Part shown: positions 7,860-10,033 of the stretch, one piece after another | How positions within the stretch are numbered: the first letter of the stretch is position 1 | Layout of the letters: each line of letters begins with the position of its first letter | DNA from: Hamiltosporidium magnivora | Lineage: Eukaryota; Microsporidia; Dubosqiidae | Direction: 5' to 3' | DNA: 10,033 bases | Assembly (NCBI GenBank): GCA_004325065.1 | Contig: PITI01000639.1 | Location: 1-10,033 of the forward strand | Notes under the pieces: model-generated | Database searches by the model: none | Seen by the model: only the letters and a program-made list of their open reading frames with translations | Told to the model about the DNA's origin: nothing | Position numbers and translations under genes: made by a program

Positions 7860-7984
7860 GCTCATGGAATTCCATTTCATTGCTAGATTATATAAATGAT
7901 TGTAATATATTACTCACATTTATTATGATTAAAACTAGCTCTTAAGCTCGTGGAAACAAACTTAATTTTACATTCAACAAAAAA

Positions 7985-8583
7985 ATAAAACTACCTTAAA
8001 TTAACTTTTTGAACATCATTAGCCTATCTATATGGATTTTCTATATTGTTCAAATTTTTAAAAACCTCTTAGTCTGTGTACTCGATACTTCTTTAGCCTT
8101 TTATATCTGCATTTTTAGCTTCTCTTAGACAATTTCATAATAAATTTTCAAAATATATTAATCTAATCATATTTTTATATTCGGTTTTATTTTGTTTTAA
8201 ATTTGTAGTAGTCCAAGTAATTATTTCTTTTTTTACTAAATTAAGATCATCATCTATTTTCATCATATCCGCTTGATTTTTCGTGGCCTTTATTCATGTG
8301 AAGAGTTTTCTTTGTTTATAAAAACGGTTTTTTACGTTACAGAATTTATTAGAGAATTGAATAATTAATCAGATTCCTAGTTATCTATATTTAGATTTTT
8401 TAATTTAATCAGGTATAAAATTACATGAGACTATTCCACCAGATGCTATTTTAGGACTATTATTGAAGATATGAATAAAAGCACAGTAAAATGACTAAAA
8501 GAATCAATTTTATCGTGCACTGCCTTATGTAATTGTGAAAATTCTTCGAAAAAAATATCTGAATATATTGATTTAAATTTTTA
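7985..8583 (-). pseudogene. Decayed gene remnant B
   Basis: This is the minus-strand counterpart of remnant A. A 44-codon open stretch (8449-8580) lies between a TAA (8581-8583) and a TAG (8446-8448) and ends in a hydrophobic stretch (FTVLLFISSIIVLK), matching the membrane-like part of A. Further on, after a frame change near 8300, another open stretch of about 50 codons includes MMKIDDDLNLVKKEIITWTT and ends at a TGA near 8140. The same frame then continues with stops interspersed (LREAKNADIKG, EVFKNLNN, NDVQKV). At least five nonsense codons and one frameshift make it non-functional. The family is not recognised. Confidence 0.48.
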
Positions 8584-8898
8584 GAAAAATAAAAAAGAAT
8601 AAACTTTATTACGTTGTTCTTCCTACATACTAGAATCTAGAAAGGATGTTAAGAGTAATTACTTCGAATATGACTTTAAACCAATTAAACGATTTCATTT
8701 GTTTCATGCCTTATTTCTCCTACTATTGTTGCTATGTAAAACTTATGAACAAATCAGAAGTCATTATTCTTAATTGAAGCATTATTATTGGTTTTTTTTC
8801 TTTTTTATAAAACTATTAAACACTTTGAGGTGAGTCTTTGGGACATAAATTACATCAATCGATCATGTAAATGATAAATAATCTAAATATTCTAAAAT
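7985..8898 (-). repeat. Diverged ~1-kb repeat, downstream copy B
   Basis: This is the second unit of the tandem pair with 6940-7912; anchors are listed there. It begins about 70 bases after copy A ends and stops just before the C-run array at 8911. Overall similarity is patchy, with blocks of roughly 70-90 percent identity separated by poorly alignable DNA, which indicates an old duplication. Both ends are approximate because similarity fades gradually. Confidence 0.68.
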
Positions 8899-8910
8899 TA
8901 ATGTCACGAG

Positions 8911-9096
8911 CCAATAAACCCCCCATGTCCAATAGAACCCCCGTTATTTCCTATACACCCCCCTTTATTTTTTTATTCATTTATAGAACCCCCGATATTT
9001 TCTGCTGATTTAAAGAACCCCCGTTATTTTCGAATGATTTATGAACCCAAGTTATTTCGAATGATTTATAGAACCCCCGTTATTTTCATATATTTT
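8911..9096. repeat. Degenerate tandem array with C-runs
   Basis: Seven units begin near 8917, 8935, 8956, 8986, 9015, 9043 and 9071. The four right-hand units are 28-30 bases long and carry GAACCCCCGTTATTTTCGA followed by an AATGATTTATA-like tail. The unit at 9043 has lost part of the C-run (GAACCCAAGTTATTTCGA). The leftmost units are shorter (18 and 21 bases) and end differently (ATGTCCAATA). Runs of five or six C are striking in this AT-rich sequence. The array sits between repeat copy B and the integrase pseudogene, about 200 bases past the 3' end of the latter, so it may belong to the non-coding end of that element. Confidence 0.8.
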
Positions 9097-9293
9097 ACCT
9101 AAGGGCCATATATTTGAAAAAAGGAAGAGATTTTTTCTCTAAATTTAATAGGGATCTGTTTAAAAATTGCTTATATAGTTTTGGACTTGAATTTCCCGCC
9201 AAAAAAAATATATCATGTTTTGCTAGAATAAAAATATAACTTTAATGATAATAATTAAATAATAAAAAATGTCTACAATGATTGCAAAGTAAA
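9097..9293. other. Non-coding stretch beyond the integrase 3' end
   Basis: No gene is visible. Read on the minus strand, downstream of the integrase, it contains TTTTGGCGGGAAATTCAAG (9189-9207) and a TATATAAGC block near 9170. These could be the start and TATA box of a long terminal repeat. The window holds no second copy of this sequence, so a terminal repeat cannot be demonstrated. Confidence 0.3.
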
Positions 9294-10033
9294 TTAAATA
9301 CGTTTTATTACGCCTCTAAAAACTGATCTTGTGTAATTATCATTTTCTTTTACTTCAATAATGTTGTTCATCAAAATAGCGGTAACTGTAAAAACCGAAT
9401 TATCGTAAAAAGGGTCAAAAGGCACTCTTTTGGTTTTAGTATTCATATCGAAGTCTTTTTTATCAAAACTTGATGTCCAATAGAAAAATCCCTCTTTAGT
9501 TTATTCGAATTATTGCTTTCTATAATTCTTTCTCTATAGTTTTTATAAGGCTTAGCCACATCCGAACGAATCTTACCTTCGCTTGCGAGATCATCGGCTA
9601 TTATAGTGATTGTAGGGGTTACTGTTTTAGTAAATTTTTCATGTACATCCGAGGCGATTTCCAGGATTCATTGTGTATACGCTGCATTTTCTTCGACTAA
9701 AACTATATCAGGATCTATATCAATAGAATGCGTTATCTTACTGGCTTCTTTTCAACTATTATGCTTCTAGAAAGTGGATTGTTAAAACCTGGTTGTCAGA
9801 AGAAAAGCATAAATGGAGATTTGTTTGTCGCACTATGTATTGTTCTGTTATATGCACAAACAACATTGTTAAGACGTTCAATCCAGCTTCTTCCACCTGT
9901 TTCATGTAATTTCTTCGCTAGCCATCTTTTTAGGGTTTGATTTACACGTTCCACTTGACCTTGCGCCTTCGAATTGCGTGGTCTTCCATGTATAATTCTG
10001 ATGTTAAGATCTGTTAAAAAGGCTTCAAGTAGT
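9294..10033 (-). pseudogene. Retroelement integrase pseudogene (C-terminal part)
   Basis: Read on the minus strand from the window edge, the first 78 codons (10032 down to 9799) give the end of a DDE-type integrase core. This includes HGRPRNSKAQGQVERVNQTL, in which the Glu at 9949-9951 is the third catalytic acid, and then W-x-x-x-L and the YNRTIHSATNKSPFMLFF stretch. The core resembles the integrases of Ty3/gypsy-like and related elements (the KRBA2/SCAND3-like group often annotated in microsporidia). A TGA at 9796-9798 falls where a Gly codon is usual. Near 9721-9735 the frame shifts. A second TGA lies at 9668-9670. After a further shift near 9445 the frame continues to a TAA at 9294-9296. 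This last part holds a likely SH3-like C-terminal domain (HQVLIKK, VPFDPFYDNSVFTVTAIL). Two nonsense codons and two frameshifts kill the gene. The N-terminal part and any reverse transcriptase would lie beyond the right edge. Confidence 0.88.

Larger units (their letters stand above)
6940..7912 (-). repeat. Diverged ~1-kb repeat, downstream copy A
   Basis: Copy A aligns head-to-tail with copy B (7985-8898) at an offset that drifts from about 1060 at the left end to 975 at the right end, so small indels have accumulated. Matching anchors (A/B) are: AAATTCTTAAAAAACT 6992 / AAATTTTTAAAAACCT 8052; TTTAGGCTTTTATA 7061 / TTTAGCCTTTTATA 8092; ACGATTTCGCAATAAA 7144 / ACAATTTCATAATAAA 8129; TTATTCGTGTAAAG 7298 / TTATTCATGTGAAG 8290; TACTAATATCTAGAAAAGATG 7647 / TACTAGAATCTAGAAAGGATG 8628 (21 bases each, 17 identical); ATTATTGG 7800 / 8784. 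The order of the anchors is the same in both, so this is one duplicated segment. Copy A starts about 100 bases after the SMC3 stop. No terminal repeats are seen. Confidence 0.7.

Noticed and set aside
7801..7870. Possible tRNA, from the TTCGAACC-like box at 7821-7828
   Set aside because: The box lacks the rest of the B-box, and no acceptor stem, anticodon arm or A-box can be laid out on either strand.
8911..9096. C-run array as a CRISPR or a telomere
   Set aside because: The units are contiguous with no unique spacers, which rules out CRISPR. The unit is long and variable and lies inside the window between other sequences, unlike a short telomeric repeat.
9796..9798. TGA in the integrase read through or recoded
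   Set aside because: There is also a second TGA and two frameshifts in the same gene, so decay explains it without recoding.
9728..9940. 70-codon plus-strand ORF
   Set aside because: It is antisense to the integrase pseudogene, whose minus-strand translation carries recognisable integrase motifs.

Overview
The window looks like a piece of an AT-rich, gene-poor microsporidian-type eukaryotic genome (Nosema/Vairimorpha-like, or one of the other expanded microsporidian genomes). Four things point that way. There is one intronless and strongly shortened SMC3 gene. A CCC triplet sits just upstream of its ATG, as is typical of microsporidian starts. A poly(A)-type signal lies only a few bases after its stop. 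The right edge carries a decayed retroelement integrase of a kind common in these genomes. The clade is an inference; no rRNA or other taxonomic marker is present.

Layout. Bases 1-507 hold the 3' part of an unrecognised plus-strand gene that probably starts outside the window. Bases 508-3628 are non-coding. This stretch holds two diverged copies of one old sequence (891-1125 and 2285-2500), with traces of a minus-strand reading frame, and a few inverted repeats. The only complete gene is SMC3, the ABC-ATPase arm of the cohesin ring (3649-6840, 1063 aa). Its N-terminal ATP-binding motif, Q-loop, hinge, signature motif and Walker B are all readable. It has an insertion of about 45 residues just before the Q-loop, and only one of the two lysines normally acetylated by Eco1 is retained.

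Downstream of SMC3 lies a head-to-tail pair of strongly diverged repeats of about 1 kb (roughly 6940-7912 and 7985-8898). Both carry remnants of the same minus-strand reading frame with a hydrophobic segment, so they look like two dead copies of one gene. The upstream pair may belong to the same family, on weaker evidence. A short tandem array with runs of C follows (8911-9096). The window ends in a minus-strand integrase pseudogene (9294-10033) with two nonsense codons and two frameshifts. Its higher GC content and lighter damage suggest a later arrival than the other relics.

Only one gene is demonstrably intact. The rest is a graveyard of duplicated or mobile sequence around a housekeeping chromosome-cohesion gene. 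I found no CRISPR array, rRNA, tRNA or convincing new gene system.
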